Of a stretch of DNA of 6,224 nucleotides, positions 6,138 through 6,224 are shown piece by piece. Each line of letters opens with the position of its first letter. The first letter of the stretch is position 1. A program made the position numbers and the translations under genes. Source of the stretch: Candidatus Woesearchaeota archaeon (GTDB taxonomy: Archaea; Nanobdellota; Nanobdellia; Woesearchaeales; UBA525); assembly GCA_003694385.1 (NCBI GenBank), contig RFKA01000058.1, positions 1-6,224 on the forward strand. The letters are read 5' to 3'. Below the pieces are notes generated by a model. It worked only from the letters and a program-made list of their open reading frames with translations, searched no databases and was not told where the DNA came from.

Positions 6138-6224
6138 TGCTCTCACAAGTCACAACACTGCTGCCGTTCCATATCACGAACCCCTTCTGGCTCCTCGGTA
6201 TACCTCTCGCGCTCATCCTCCTCA
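6137..6224 (+). CDS. Second BatA/BatB-like membrane protein, N-terminal fragment
   Basis: Only the first 29 codons are visible; the gene runs off the window. ATG 6137 shares its A with the TAA stop of the BatA-like gene (TAATG) and follows a strong Shine-Dalgarno sequence, so the two are translationally coupled. The visible peptide has ITNPFWLLGIPLALILL near residues 13-29. The N-P-x-x-L followed by a hydrophobic stretch with a central Pro matches the opening of BatA/BatB-type proteins and parallels LNPYGLW...LPLILL in the upstream gene. It is probably a paralogue acting with that protein in the membrane. Whether it carries a vWA domain cannot be seen. Confidence 0.72.
   Translation, partial: MLSQVTTLLPFHITNPFWLLGIPLALILL

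Noticed and set aside
1..6224. Defence system, CRISPR array, mobile element or RNA gene
   Set aside because: No transposase, integrase, nuclease or toxin-antitoxin signature, no regularly spaced repeats, and no tRNA-like cloverleaf were seen on either strand.

Overview
The window looks like chromosomal DNA from an archaeon. It is fairly GC-rich by eye, but AT-rich TATA boxes (TTTAAAAG, TTTATAAA, TATATAAA), each followed at the expected distance by a start region, sit in front of three genes. Two of these boxes start 30-31 nt before an ATG, which is the geometry of leaderless archaeal transcripts. The leucyl-tRNA synthetase is of the bacterial sequence type, not the usual archaeal type. A bacterial-type LeuRS under archaeal promoters, together with small membrane-anchored thioredoxin-fold proteins, suggests a DPANN-like lineage (Woesearchaeota/Pacearchaeota or similar). 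That placement is an inference; no marker here proves it.

Layout, all on the + strand: (1) 1-2582, leuS, missing only its first codons at the window edge. (2) 2620-3069, a membrane-anchored thioredoxin-like protein with a CPHC active site, resembling the thioredoxin domain attached to VKOR proteins, with its own promoter abutting the leuS stop. (3) 3167-3604, an unrecognised membrane-anchored six-cysteine protein, and (4) 3611-4189, a membrane-anchored DsbA-like thioredoxin-fold protein whose catalytic CxxC has lost its first cysteine. Genes 3 and 4 are 6 nt apart and share one promoter. (5) 4326-6137, a BatA-type membrane protein with a von Willebrand A domain and an intact MIDAS metal site, with its own TATA box. 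(6) 6137-6224, the first 29 codons of a second protein with a similar BatA/BatB-type N-terminus, overlapping gene 5 by one base and preceded by a strong Shine-Dalgarno sequence. The sequence ends inside gene 6.

How the genes may work together: genes 2-4 each have one N-terminal membrane segment and a cysteine-bearing domain predicted to lie outside the cytoplasm. They look like a small extracytoplasmic thiol/disulfide module, with gene 2 as the plausible active oxidoreductase, gene 4 as a degenerate or repurposed one, and gene 3 as a possible substrate or partner. This is inferred from context. Genes 5-6 start a separate unit of the kind that usually sits with MoxR ATPase and DUF58 genes; none of those is visible here. 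leuS is a housekeeping gene and probably an unrelated neighbour.

There is no gene-free stretch longer than 300 bases. I saw no rRNA, tRNA, CRISPR array, insertion sequence or transposase. The longer non-coding gaps (3070-3166 and 4190-4325) hold promoters, short repeats and possible hairpins.
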